A stretch of DNA of 64,000 nt from Tubulanus polymorphus (lineage: Eukaryota > Nemertea > Palaeonemertea > Tubulaniformes > Tubulanidae): contig NC_134036.1 in NCBI RefSeq assembly GCF_964204645.1, positions 10,526,704 to 10,590,703 on the forward strand, read 5' to 3'. Shown here piece by piece: positions 52,151 to 63,970 of the stretch. Every line of letters begins with the position of its first letter. Positions within the stretch are counted from its first letter, which is position 1. The position numbers and the translations under genes are program-made. The notes below the pieces were generated by a model. That model saw nothing but the letters and a program-made list of their open reading frames with translations. It was not told where the DNA came from and made no database searches.

Positions 52151-53785
52151 TCGGGAAATAGAGAAGATTTTTCCGAATGATTTTTCAAATTCACCAATAC
52201 TAGCTGTATTAAATAAGGAGGAATCTACTGTATATGTGTAAACTATCTGTCTGTGGCAATGACATTCACTCTACATTCAGTCCAGTTAGGCCTAAAGTCA
52301 AACTCGCTTAAATCGCCAAAGTCGGGGTACCGATTGTGATATCAGACTTCCAGGAACTGCTACTAAATTAGATATGAAATTGGAATCATTTATAGTGATG
52401 ACGAATTAAAAACGAGTTTGACTGTATATGTAAATTTACTTACTGGGTTCCTCTAGTCGACAGTGCATCGAAATTCCTGTGGTCCATCATTTATTCACTG
52501 TAGGCCTAAATGAAAATGAGACAAGATCATTTAGTTTTCAAACTTAGACGAATGAAATAAAGTTCAAAATCCATGAATATAAAATGTTCTCTTCATTGAT
52601 TTACGTATTTGTTCTGGTGATACAGCATAGGATAGGACTTGGATTTATAATGTCTCAACACTTCATGAAAACTTCTAATACGAAACATAAGTTATGAACA
52701 TATTGAGTCAAGACTAGATAGGCCTAATAAATTGGATTCCCGTCTATAGATTAGCCAAATAGTGAGCTGTTCAGGAAGACCCTTCAGCGTTGTTGAAAAA
52801 TTCAAGTCCACTCCAAGGATGGTTGAACCAATGAAACTCCTTCTCCACCCCCCCCCCCCCCCCCGAGGACAGGTGGTCAGTGCCCAATGCATCAGCTTTA
52901 TGTCCCGGTAGCCTACAGGCCTAGGCCTATATGAAGCTTATCATGTGACCACCGCTTGCTAGAATAGCCCAAGGTTCATTCCCTGACAGCTTTACTAACC
53001 TAAGGACAAGACAAGATGTGTGGTTAGGTAGGGACATGCAATCTGATCATGATGGTGGGTAGGCCTACCGCTCGCTGCTGATCACCAAATCAAATCAAAT
53101 CATGAGTTCTTTAGCCTATTACTTGCCAACTATCGTCGCTTTCGCGAAGATAGAGTAATTGGATGTTCGTTTAACAATATGGCGTACCTTTTAAGACTTA
53201 CCTTAATATTTTTCTCCTCTCTGACTGACGACGGCAAGTCAGACTAACAAATCTTGAATTGAATTGGTTCCACTGTCGGCTGATTTAGGCATAATAGCTT
53301 GCAAATCGAACCCATTTTAGGTACTATTAGGTACTAGTTTCCAAAGGTTAGAACCGAATATGCTGTCTGAAGATGGGTTTTGTACTCTTCGACATATAAA
53401 ATGCCATTTATGACGCGATTTACTGCGCATTTACATTTTATGCGCAAAGAAGACGAACACGCACAATGCATTCAGCCATTTTGATAAAAAACAAGGGAAT
53501 GATTGACGCAACCTATCAAGTTTATAATTAGATTTATTGTTAAGCATCTAATTCAATTGTTACTTAAACTACTATCTCTTATTTTGCAAACCATTTTAAT
53601 AAATGATGACGGTCATTTGAAAATCATCGCGAAATAGATTTTTAAACAAATTCACGCGCTAGCCGCGAGTTCAAACGTTGTTGTTTTCTAGAGTATTATG
53701 ACGTCATACGCATGAGTGCCGCTGATGCAAGTGCGCGATTTCAGGTTCAAGGTCGCTAAACACTGCGGCTCTGTACCTTCGTGAG
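52151..53785. other. Non-coding stretch with a long C-run
   Basis: No exon recognised. A run of about 18 C residues (interrupted once) lies at about 52,846-52,864. The stretch ends abruptly at 53,785 where Polinton sequence begins. Confidence 0.5.
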
Positions 53786-54872
53786 ATTAACACAAAATAC
53801 TTTTTATGTTCCAAATAGTATTTATTTATCAGCCGATATAAAAGTAATCGGTAATAATAATAATTATGTTGTTGATAATGTTGGAAGATATTTGATTAAA
53901 AAATTAACTATAAAGATTGGTCCAGAAACAGTTTTCTCATTAGATGATTATAATTTATTTATGCATTATAAAGATTTATGGTTAACTAAAGAAAATAGAA
54001 ATAATATGATATTTCAAGGCATCCAATCAGAAAACCAAAATAAATTAGCTAATAGCGCAATATTAACTAATGCTGTAGATAAATTGATAAAAAGTATATA
54101 TGGAAGCAAATATAAAATTCCATTAGATTTTGAATTGATAAATAATAATGCACCTTTATATAAATACGCAATTCAAGAAGATATTATATTTGAAATAACA
54201 TTTGCTCCTGTAAATGAAATTGTATTATCTGGCGTTGTTAAAGATATGGGTTATAAATTATCGAATATATGTTTAGAATATGATACAGTAACTGATGAAA
54301 ATATTTCAAGTATAATTCAAACTCAATACAATCAAGGATTTTCATTATTATATGATTATATTGATAAATTTAAAACTGTAACTATTAATGCAAATGATGA
54401 AATAATTAATGAGAATATTAACTTCCCAAGAAGATCTATTAAAGGTATATTAATATTTTTTACCATTGCAACATATACTAATGGCGCAATAAATGTTGAT
54501 AATTATTATAATCCTGAAATAACAAAAGTAGAAATAACTATCGAAGGAATAGCAAATAAAATATTTTGTCAAGGAATGAGAATGATAGATCAATGGCCAG
54601 AAATTAGAAAACATTTTATGAATGAAAAAGTAAAATCATCTGAAAATTGTAATATTAATCAAATTGATTATTATACCGGCAATAGATATGCATTATGGTT
54701 AGATTTTAGAACAACAGAGGATAATTCATTACATGGTTCTGGAAAAAAATTACAAAACACTAAAGATGGAATACAATTATTCATGACAAAGAAAAAGGGA
54801 AGCCTAAATTTCAAAATGCATATTTATATTATATCTGACGCGCAATTAAATATTGAATTCACAATTAGATAG
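53786..54872 (+). pseudogene. MCP: Capsid protein, N-terminally truncated copy
   Basis: The frame is open from the left breakpoint and has no ATG of its own near the start. It keeps TGG where the large element has TGA, and the shorter A-run that avoids the frameshift. Amino-acid differences from the other copy are few. Near the C-terminus a 2-base deletion (AATATTGAATTC against AATATTGTAAATTC at 33,311) shifts the frame, so the last residues differ. Signature LWLDFRTTEDNSLHGSG is present. Confidence 0.8.
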
Positions 54873-54917
54873 TGTTATGTATTAAAATTTTAACTTTAAT
54901 AAATATTTATATAATAA

Positions 54918-55796
54918 ATGGAAGGTGGTAAAGTATATAAACATATTCCATACATCGATACACATGAAAATAATGATGGTTTATATTATGTAATACCTTG
55001 TAATATAGCTTTGATATTTGATCCTATTTTCAAAATTTATAAAACTAAACTAATAGAAATCGATAATAATAAAAGTGAAGTTGTTGATAATTTATGTAAT
55101 GTAATTGATAATAATGTAATACCTACCACATCTAATAATGTAATACCTTCTACATCTAATAATGTAATACCTTCTACATCTAATAATGTAATACCTTCTA
55201 CATCTAATAATGAAATAATATTAAATGTTAGTGAAAATAGAAATTACTGTGATTATTGTAAAGGCGAATTTTCAAACGCTCCATCAAATTGGAATAAACA
55301 TATGAATACAAAGGTACATATTACTAATGTTATAAAACGTGTTGGTTTAAGAGAATTTATAGAACACCCATTTAGATATATTACAAAATTTGTTTCAAAT
55401 AAAAAAGTAAATGGTAAAGAATTATATGAAGATTTTTTATTAGCAACGCCTAACAAAGATGAATTAGATTTAACCGATGCTAATAAAATATTAGGATCAA
55501 ACACTGTAAATGAAATATTAGGAGCAAACACTAATAAAGATGATAATGAAAATGGTGCCGTATGGTACCCACATGGTGATATAGTTACAGATAAGCATAT
55601 TGATATTAAAGATTCTATGAAACATAAAGTAGAAAAAAATGATAAATTTGATTGGATGAATAAGCATAACAATGAAACAACTATTGATGATGCGGTAAAA
55701 AGGGTGAAGAATAAGTATAAAAATAATGAAGAATTAGAAGAAGATTCGGTAGAGAAATTGAATAGATTGTTAGGGTCTGATAGTGAAAGTGATTAA
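54918..55796 (+). CDS. Zinc-finger protein with NNVIPSTS repeats
   Basis: 292 codons, intact, with the same TTTAATAAATATTTATATAATAAATGG start motif as its relative at 33,382. The head resembles that protein (GKVY ... YYVIP). Then comes a run of four NNVIP(S/T)TS octapeptides in the place where the other protein has IETKIEDN repeats, one C2H2-type finger (CDYCKGEF...H), and an acidic C-terminus unlike the other protein. Possibly a nucleic-acid-binding virion or regulatory protein. It is the only gene of this fragment that is fully open. Confidence 0.6.
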   Translation: MEGGKVYKHIPYIDTHENNDGLYYVIPCNIALIFDPIFKIYKTKLIEIDNNKSEVVDNLCNVIDNNVIPTTSNNVIPSTSNNVIPSTSNNVIPSTSNNEIILNVSENRNYCDYCKGEFSNAPSNWNKHMNTKVHITNVIKRVGLREFIEHPFRYITKFVSNKKVNGKELYEDFLLATPNKDELDLTDANKILGSNTVNEILGANTNKDDNENGAVWYPHGDIVTDKHIDIKDSMKHKVEKNDKFDWMNKHNNETTIDDAVKRVKNKYKNNEELEEDSVEKLNRLLGSDSESD

Positions 55797-55941
55797 GATA
55801 TTAATTATATTTAACTAAAATAATAATAAAGGTTGAAAATTGTGAAAATAATAGTAAATAAAAAAGGGGGTTTTAAGTATTTAAGGTATCTAATACATGT
55901 ATAATACAATCTCATACAATCTAATACATAAAATATCTTAT

Positions 55942-56022
55942 TTTATAAACTGATATTCATATGGAAATTGAAACCTCAGTAATAATAAATAACCTTAATT
56001 ATTTTCAAACTTATTCATATCC
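55942..56022 (-). pseudogene. ATPase 3'-tail relic
   Basis: TATTCATATGGAAATTGAAA and following bases match the 3' end of the ATPase gene at 34,962-35,040. Homology stops at about 56,022 within the coding part. Confidence 0.75.
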
Positions 56023-56742
56023 CATGTAGCAAATAAACGTTAAATGGACGTTATAAGAAGGTTTAATTACAACATTGTAACGTTTGAATAAAACGTTACC
56101 AGAACGTTTGTATAACATCCATTTGTTAAGTTTTTTAGCTGTTAAATCAACGTTTCACTACAACGTTAAATGAACGTTGTCAAAGGAATCTTTATAACAT
56201 TTCCAGAACGATTATCGAAATCCAAATAAAACCTTTCCTACACATAAAATGGACGCTGAAAATGTCAAATTATATATATAAGAAAATTTATTTCATTTTT
56301 CTTTTACAATAATTATAAGTTTTTTGTTGAATACATTTAAATCATCTCGAATCTTGAATAACGAATTAGAATGAACCCATACACTTTTTGAATATGAATG
56401 CATTTAAATAATCTAAATCAATAACGACCACATACACTTTTTAAGTATAGTGTAAATACATAAAAATGACATTACTAAATTTGTAAAACTCAAAAATTTA
56501 CGCGTGCACTCTTATTACGTCCAGTTATTGCATTTAATGTTCCTATTAATTATCCTACAGTAGACTCCGCTTAACTCATTTTCAATTATTGCTGATTAAC
56601 GTCAGGTTCATCAATATCAGATTCAAACACATGACGATCTACTACCAAAGCAGCTGCTGCAGGGTTCTACAACACAATCATGACAAAGATGTAGAATTAT
56701 GGCAATACTGATGAGTAAGAGAAGGAAGAACCTAGAATACTC
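56023..56742. other. Non-coding stretch
   Basis: The first 200 bp contain several AACGTT-type motifs (AACGTTAAATGGACGTT), a local repetitive pattern without clear ends. No gene seen. Confidence 0.4.
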
Positions 56743-56880
56743 GGGCCAGTTGCACAGTCGTGACTCAAGTCCACAAGTGGTCTTATATCTTAAGACTAGT
56801 CTTAAGTTGTTAGATTGGCTATAGAACTAAATTGGTCTTAGACTGGTCTTAAATATAAGCAATGACTGTGCAACTGGCCC
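56743..56880. mobile_element. MITE, copy B (138 bp)
   Basis: Opens GGGCCAGTTGCACAGTCGTG and closes CATTGACTGTGCAACTGGCCC-like; the ends are a near-perfect ~18-bp inverted repeat. The interior has internal pairs GGTCTTA...TAAGAC. Same family as 51,756-51,892. Confidence 0.85.
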
Positions 56881-57128
56881 CTGGTCACTGGGTTGATGGC
56901 ATACTAGTAATGGAACAGGCTTGTACTTGATAAAACTTTTAATTAAACTTATTTGATGCCAACACTTAAAATCTACCAAAGAATTGAAAAAAAATAAATA
57001 ATAACACGTTCTTCATAAAATCTTCCTAGTCTGTTGAAAAAATCAGATCTCAGGACCTGCTAGACTAGGGGTTCAGGGACACCATGCCCGCTTGGGAAGT
57101 GTTTGAAATGCTCAACAATCAGAAAATT

Positions 57129-57370
57129 TCAATATTCAACGCCCCCTGGTGAATATATACTGAAACCAATGAAATTGAAACTCACCACATGTCATGAGCT
57201 ACAATTTTGCAATTGATTTTGGTAACAAAATATGCTTAGGTATAAGTTATTCCGCTATTCAACGCCCCTGGTGACCATACAAAAACCAATGACATAGAAA
57301 CTAACTACAATCATAGATGTCATGAGCTACAACTTTGCAATTGATTGTGGTTACAAAATATGCATAGGCG
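57129..57370. repeat. ~120-bp tandem duplication
   Basis: ATTCAACGCCCC(C)TGGTGA, GAAACCAATGA, ATGTCATGAGCTACAA(T/C)TTTG and AACAAAATATGC(T/A)TAGG occur in the same order at about 57,132-57,243 and 57,255-57,370. Confidence 0.75.
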
Positions 57371-57459
57371 TAGGTACTAATATAAATAGATCAAATTGTA
57401 TATGATTCAAAATTCACAAACCCGTTAATATTTTCATCATTTCATGTTCATATTTTCCT

Positions 57460-57894
57460 CTATTTTCCACCTACGAATAAGGAACCCTCCAATTGTGAGA
57501 TAATTAAACCAAATATCAACACAATCCATTGAAGCGTCTTTAAAACTTCCCAAAATAATTTGATGAAAAGTGAACGCAATAGCCCGCAAACGACGTACAT
57601 TTCGGAGCCTTCAGGCGGGAGGGCATATTTAATTCTTTTGGCTATTTTGCTGGCTAATTTTCTGATGCGGGTGGGATTTGATAGTGATATGAAATAAAGT
57701 ATCTATAAAGTTTTGTCTAAACACAGCAGAGCTTAAACATTCGGTATTTAATAAACAACTTGTCGGTTGATAGCTTTGATTTCATACCTTGTATTTTGAT
57801 CCACCTGGCTGAAAGGGGCAACTTTTCAAAAAATCAGCTATTCCACCATACATTTTCTCGCCATCAATGTTTTTATACATCTTTCGTAGTCTCT
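57460..57894 (-). CDS. Two terminal exons of an unrecognised gene
   Basis: Exon 57,894-57,788 follows TTTTTCCAG and reads RLRKMYKNIDGEKMYGGIAD before a GTATGA donor. The next exon, 57,702-57,460, follows ACTTTATAG in matching phase, carries SKIAKRIKYALPPEGSEMYV and a hydrophobic C-terminus with LKTLQWIVLIFGLIIS, and ends in TAG. The two exons join without a stop, which favours a real host or transposon gene. I do not recognise the product; the C-terminus suggests a membrane protein. Upstream exons were not found. Confidence 0.4.
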
Positions 57895-58243
57895 CTGGAA
57901 AAATTGTAAGGAACAGTTTAACAACATGGACACGCACGTTCGATGCTAAATTTAGGCTAGCAATATCTATTCATACCAAATGCCAAAAGATAACTTTGAT
58001 TATGGATTTCATCTAGTAAGAGAAGTGATTTGTACAGATAGCCTATCTGTACTATCATAGGTTAACGAGCGAAAGGTACATCCTGCTCCTTTGAAAAGTA
58101 TGTATATTCATGACTGATTTATTTTGTATACTAAACAAGAAGCCCAAGGGCTTTGACGTTGCAGTTATAAATATTATCACTACAGGGGCTCCTGACTGTT
58201 TTAGTTACCCTCAGCATTCTAAGTACTTAAATGAAGTGTTTTA

Positions 58244-58379
58244 AGGCCCATCTACACGAGAGGAAAATCCTTTATTTTCAATCTACACAAGAAAAGAATT
58301 TCCAAAAAGCCGCCTTTATCGGAGCCGTTTACTCGCGAGAGGCCCCAACGCGAGAGGCGGCTTTTCATCCGTGTAGATG
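58244..58379. mobile_element. MITE-like element (~135 bp)
   Basis: The left end GGCCCATCTACACGAGAGGAAAA and the right end (inverted) GTGCATCTACACGGATGAAAA pair over about 18 bp. The interior GAGAGGCCCCAACGCGAGAGG has a short internal repeat. No target duplication was identified. Confidence 0.55.
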
Positions 58380-58690
58380 CACGATATTTATTTTTTACAT
58401 GACTGCAAACTTATCACAATAAAATACATAATATTCAATCAGGAGCAACTCATCGATAATTAGAACCAAACAACAATGGCTGATTTGCAAGAATTGTTAT
58501 AATGAACTGAAATCGTGAGAGTAATGACATTATATGCATGTGCAGTGGTTAGTAAGTGATAAACACATAATCGTGCGAAAAGGTGTTTCTGAATAAGTGA
58601 TTTTCACGAATGGAAAATCTTGATTTCCAAGTGAAATCACAATTGTTTTTCTTCCTATGAAAAATTAAAGATGACTTTGAGAGGACTTAC

Positions 58691-61076
58691 TAAGGATGAT
58701 TTTGCATACAGCAGTATCTACAAATGCAAAATTTTCCTTTCTTCCCGTACAAACTCCATGAGCTCCACATTTTATTGGTGCCAATATTTCTCATGATCTG
58801 CCTTATTTTTGCATTATGTTCCGCTCCTCTAATAGTGAGTAACCACGCAGTCTGTCAAAAAATAAAACAAAATCATGCCTTTTACAAAATATTATGTGGG
58901 ACTCTGTTTAGGACTATGACTTCATGAATTGAAGGGACTACTATCTGAAGACTGAGCTATTAAAGTCTTAATTAATGTAGTCCAATATTGAAGACAGATA
59001 ATCTTCGACTTCAGGAAGGAATATTTGATATGATGTTCAGAATAGAAAATGCCATTTCATAGAATTATATTCAAGTAGAATGAGTTCATACTTGTAACAA
59101 GATGTACAATTTTATTCAATTTTTAAGGGCTGTTAGGGGAATGCATAAATGAAAAGGAAAAACAGACAAAAAGTGAAATTTAGGAAACATTAGCAAAGGG
59201 AATTAAACACATGAGCAACTTACAAATTTCTTACGAAATTCAGGATTATTCACTAATTTTTCTTCCAGAGCTGCAAATTCCTCCTGGGTATTCAGTGGTT
59301 TATTTATTGGATCCTCATCATCGTTATCATCTGGTCTTAGAGCCACTTGGTTTCGCATTATACTAATAATTTCTTCCTGGTTATCAATAATCGTGTTTGC
59401 ACATTTTACAATTGCTTCAAACCCCTGCAATTATGTACATGATAAAAATAACTTAACAAGTGACAAAGCTTCAACTTGCGAAATGTTCTGGACAAGATCT
59501 GACATGACTGTAATACAGGATCCTATTTAATTTAAAACAAGAATAAAATTACTTAAAAACTTAATACTCGATTTTGGTCCGCGTCAACTTTGGATGCAAT
59601 TGTCATTCAGTTGAGCGAAAGTTCCTATAAGACATCTTGGGAAAGATTGATTGGGACTCAACAAAATATAATGTTTATAATTCTAATAGATCCTGAGGAA
59701 AAATGACATTAAACAAGTTAAAACAAGCAGAAAGAGCTGATTAACATCAGTAAACAAACTTGTTATGAACTTGGTACTATGCTATAACTTCAACGCCAAA
59801 GTTGTGAAAATGGCTTAACAAAACAAACTAAAACCTTTCGAAATTAACACTTAAAGTACTATCGTTTAAACCTGAGTAGAATTTGGTATTTTCAAATTCA
59901 ATTATCTGATGAAAAAAGTCTTTGAACAATGCTCTTACCTTGATCAAAATATCTGTTGATGAACCAACGAGACTCCTTACTGGTACTCTTGTTTGTTGCT
60001 GGACTGGAGTTGATTGATTTTCCCTTGAAGTAGATGATGGAGTCATAGGAGGGAATCTTTGTGGCTGCACTGGTGCGGAGATCAATGAATTGCTCATTGA
60101 AGGCCTGCGTTGTGGAAGTGGGGTCGGAAGAACATTCTTTTGATGCGAGTAGGATGCAGAGTTCCTTGAAGGCACTGGTGAAAAAATGTGATTCTATGTC
60201 ACAAGCAGAACTACAATATAATATTGATTTTAACCCCCTCCCTGTACTTATTTATATACACTTTGTGCTCAAGATCAATTCTGCAAAAATCATTATAAAT
60301 TTTGCAGACCTTTGAATTTGATTTCGAAATCGAAAATGCATCATTAATAAACCACACTTTTTCTGACTGTGAATACACTAGCACAGGCTTATTTCTATTA
60401 GATCTAGAATTGTTAAGCTGCAAAATGATGTTTAGCTGTACCTTGACTCATTAAAGAATCAGAGTTCTCCGATTCATCATCACTCCATCTAACAGGTCTT
60501 GTTCGTCGTCGTTTTTTTGGTTGCTCATCTTCTTCATCTGACGAAACATGAGAGGTTTCCTCACTTTTGAGCATCTTGGCGTGTGCTTCGCTATATGTTG
60601 CTTCAATGATATACAGTAAGACATTGCTTACGTTAATTGCTTTTAGATTATACAAAATGAAAAAGTCGAGTTCACTAGATGTTGAACTTCTAAAATGGTA
60701 TAGTGGCAAATTATTGCCGGTCATTTTGTTCTAGAATCACTCTAGATGCTCAGAAAATGATCACTCAGAGTATAAAGCTTCATGCCTACACCGCTCGTGG
60801 TCATGTAACAAGTACGCCTCTGATATTTCGATATGGTAATATCGTATGGATATCGCCAGTCCCAGCCGATATGTTTTAAGCGTAGTTGACTAGTAGTTCA
60901 GTCATTTCACTACACGATTCAGCAACCATCCCCAGTGACAAACACATAGTGCAGCCAATAATATACTTACTACAGTACGATATAATTTTAACTTCATATT
61001 TCGGCCATCCGTCAGGCTTAGCTTTCCTCTGACACAATTTTACTGGATTCTTTATCGGCCAATAACAATACCAGAT
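58691..61076 (-). CDS. DUF4806-like protein, five in-phase exons
   Basis: Exons (minus) 61,076-60,971, 60,600-60,442, 60,174-59,939, 59,424-59,224 and 58,851-58,691 all have AG acceptors and GT donors (GTAAGT, GTACAG, GTAAGA, GTAAGT, GTAAGT) and join in phase without a stop. Order: WYCYWPIKNPVK ... DGWPKYEVKII (the usual N-terminal module), an acidic SSDEEDEQPKKRRRTRPVRW region, a Pro/Ser-rich linker, then LNTQEEFAALEEKLVNNPEF, the core of the DUF4806 domain, and IRQIMRNIGTN...WSLYGKKGK, its C-terminal part. Such proteins occur in arthropods and other invertebrates, often beside transposases. The first and last exons were not found. It is intact as far as seen, and lies downstream of the transposase at 62-64 kb on the same strand. 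Confidence 0.65.
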
Positions 61077-62044
61077 CTAGTAAAAAAAAAAGTACAAAAT
61101 GGATGAATTGGTATCACAAAATGTTCATGTCTTGTTGAGGATCTTTCCGACATAAGGCAGCTGGAATTGGCGGGATGATCTTGACAACCTTAAGAAGACT
61201 TATAGACAAATATTACTTCCATTTCAATTTGCCATTAACATATTTTCAAATGTTGAACTGTTGTTGAACAGTTAGAAGCATTTCAAACTTTCAAGCATTT
61301 GTCATTGATTCCAAGGACAATTATTGGGAGATCTGGAGGGACTGTATAAATCCATGTTTTGGCAAAAAACACTGAGTATACAATGCAGTGTGAACTTACC
61401 GCTGAATTATTATCATCTTTTTTTCAAGCCAAGAAACGTGACTTACTCCGACTGTATCATCCCTCGTAAAATGTACCACCACGTATTCCATCCTGAAAAA
61501 GGTAATGGGTCATTTCATGTAATATCAACCAAAACAGCATTCATACACCCATAGTCTTAGATTAAATGAACTTAATTTTTTGTCTATTGGTACCTTTAGA
61601 GGTTTAGAGATGCAAACACCCTCAAACAGCATCCTCCCAAATATTTGAGAGTATGTATTTTGATCCATAATTTTTTTTTCAATACATTGTATGATTGGCA
61701 ATCAGTCAGTTCAATTTCCTATTCCATTATCAATCACCCACTCACTCACATAGCCGCAAAGCAGCGATAATGAATATTCTGCGTCAATGTTTACGTTAAA
61801 TCCTTATTAAATTGATTTGTCTGAATCGTAGTCTGTAGCCCTGTCCTATAATTGCGGAATTCAATCGGTGCTGTCATCTATCCATAATGGTAAGAATATG
61901 CCATGATTCATCAGTGGCGGAATAATCAGTGGAGTCAAATTTACGATATTTATGGCTCGAACAGTGATTTTATAACACTGACTCATCAAAATGGAGATGG
62001 AGTATTTGTAGATTTAAGACACCTTAAGGATAATCCATGGTCCT
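61077..62044. other. Region between the DUF4806-like gene and the transposase
   Basis: The missing first exon(s) of the DUF4806-like gene may lie here, but I could not identify them. Plus-strand frames at 61,324-61,554 and 61,903-62,097 look like chance. Confidence 0.4.
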
Positions 62045-63970
62045 TTAAGAACTACCATGTATCAAAGTCATCAATGCAGCAGCTGTATTATCTATAGGAA
62101 ACATTACTACTCTTTTACTCAGCTTAGAGATATGAACATCCTTTAAGAATGACCTATGCCTATTTATCCTATATATCTGAACCAATCGAGAATCGCAAGG
62201 ATTTTTGAATAGAGAATCTAGCCCTATGTAAGTCTTACAGGTAATGGTGTTACTTTCACCTGACAAGCTACCAATTATCTCATAACATTTGTTATTATCT
62301 ATAAAGCAATCAGATTTTTTAAATTTCAATTCTTTATATGTGTATGCAATAGAGTTTTTATCCTCACTTAATCGCTTAACTCTCTGTGACAAGGGAAACC
62401 TAGCAGAGCGGACCATACTTTTCAACTGCTGCATATAATTTTCAAATGCAAAGCCACTGTACCCGTCAAGATGACCATGCATTCTTACATCATTACAGAT
62501 ATCTACGAGACTGTGAATATTATACACAAGCATTTCAGGGCCGTATATGTTCCTGGCTTCCTTGACAAAATATATGAGCAACTGCTCGGCATAATCAATT
62601 TGTTCTTGGCTGGAGGCTGGTGTTGCTAGAATGCGAATTCCAACAGAGAGACACAAAAAGTGGCGAAACACATCATCACGTAATATATCCTTCAAAACAA
62701 CAGGTCCAGTATACAATAGGAATTGCCTCAGTTCTGTAGCTTTCCAGAATTTTACTTCCAACAAACTACGTGGCTTTCTCTGGAATATATCGGTGCGTAT
62801 CGAAGGCTTTAGATGTAACAACCGGTCACTTATGGTAATGATATTTTGAGCAGATATTCTGACTTCAAGTTTTCCATACATCCAAGTTAGAAGCAGTCTC
62901 TTCATTACCCCCAAGCATATCTGATGCATATAGTCAATTGGAAACATGCCTATCATGTCGATTTCCAATACGTTTGTGAATGGAGTTTCACCACGATGAT
63001 GGACAGGCTGGGTTTTTGAGCGGAATGAAAAGTCGGTTCTCAAATTCAAATTTTCCACATCTTGGTACGTGAGTCACCCATGCCATTCTCCCCGCTGTTC
63101 GCACTTATTACACCCAAAGTACCCTGTGTAGCTACTAACATTACAAACGAACACTTTAGCTGGCAAATCACACACAATAAATTTAAGAACAATTCTTATT
63201 ATCCGTCCATTAAGTTGTATACCCTGCCTAAGAAGGCTGATAATCTCATTTACTGTATCATCAATGAAGTCAAGATCTGCAGGTTTTGAGGTGCCACATG
63301 ACAGGGCTACAGGAAACACAAGTGGTCGCTCAAAATTAAGTATAGCACACAGTATGGGCCACAGAGCTACTTTTGTCCTCTTAAACAGTGGTAATCCATC
63401 AATGTTTAAAGCAAACTGTATGTCATCCATTGAATTTACTACATCTTCAGGTAATCTCTTGAGAACATCGATGATACCAGACTCTAGGCCAATAAAATAA
63501 TAATCCATGTTGGATTTTTTCATAGAATTTACATTTCGTTTAGTTTTCAGAAGTGCCCGCGCTGATTTGGGCAATTCTGGGTGGCTCTTCCTTAGAATCC
63601 CTAATAAAGCATCCATAGCATTATGCTTAATTTTGTACAAATTTACCCATTCTATCAAATGAGATGATAACATCATCATATGATCATCACCATCCGAAGA
63701 AGAGTCACTCAATGTTGCTTCATTTAATTCATCAATGGCTACCCAATCGTCCAGGTTTCCATGCTCTACTGCTGGCACATCCAAATTAACTGCCTCATTA
63801 GAAGATTCATCAGAAAATTGAATGTCAGATTCACTAGATTCTTTTAACTGTTCAGTGGCATTATGTGTTTGGACAATTTCATTATCCTGATTATCATCAC
63901 TGCTCATTTCACTGATTGATTCTCTAAGATGCATGTCTACTGTTTTTCTCATTGTACGCCTAGCTCTCAT
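62045..63970 (-). pseudogene. EnSpm/CACTA-like transposase with one in-frame TGA
   Basis: A single minus frame runs from about 63,970 (the gene may start outside the window) to 62,045, interrupted only by TGA at 63,074-63,076. Before it: an acidic N-terminus, DIQFALNIDGLPLFKRTKVA with an Asp-x-Asp pair, LWPILCAIL and GYFGCNKCEQRG. After it: DMIGMFPIDYMHQICLGVMK, LLEVKFWKATELRQFLLYTG and HLDGYSGFAFENYMQQLK. These are the DDE-type core motifs of transposases I associate with EnSpm-like elements of invertebrates. The stop falls where relatives I recall carry an uninterrupted linker, so it is likely a nonsense change. Confidence 0.7.

Larger units (their letters stand above)
53786..56022 (+). mobile_element. 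Truncated second Polinton copy (no TIRs)
   Basis: Collinear with 30,960-35,040 of the complete element: capsid gene from its 46th codon onward, intergenic motif, zinc-finger gene, and then the 3' tail of the ATPase gene on the minus strand. It lacks the tandem duplication and the central inverted repeat of the large element. Both edges are abrupt, in unrelated DNA. It is AT-rich like its relative. No TIR or target duplication is present, so it is a fragment left by deletion or a partial insertion. Confidence 0.88.

Noticed and set aside
52846-52864. Poly-C run as a functional element
   Set aside because: It looks like an ordinary homopolymer expansion, possibly misjudged in length by sequencing.
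53781-53785. GTG as the start codon of the second capsid copy
   Set aside because: Eukaryotic genes do not normally start there. The position is simply the breakpoint with flanking DNA.
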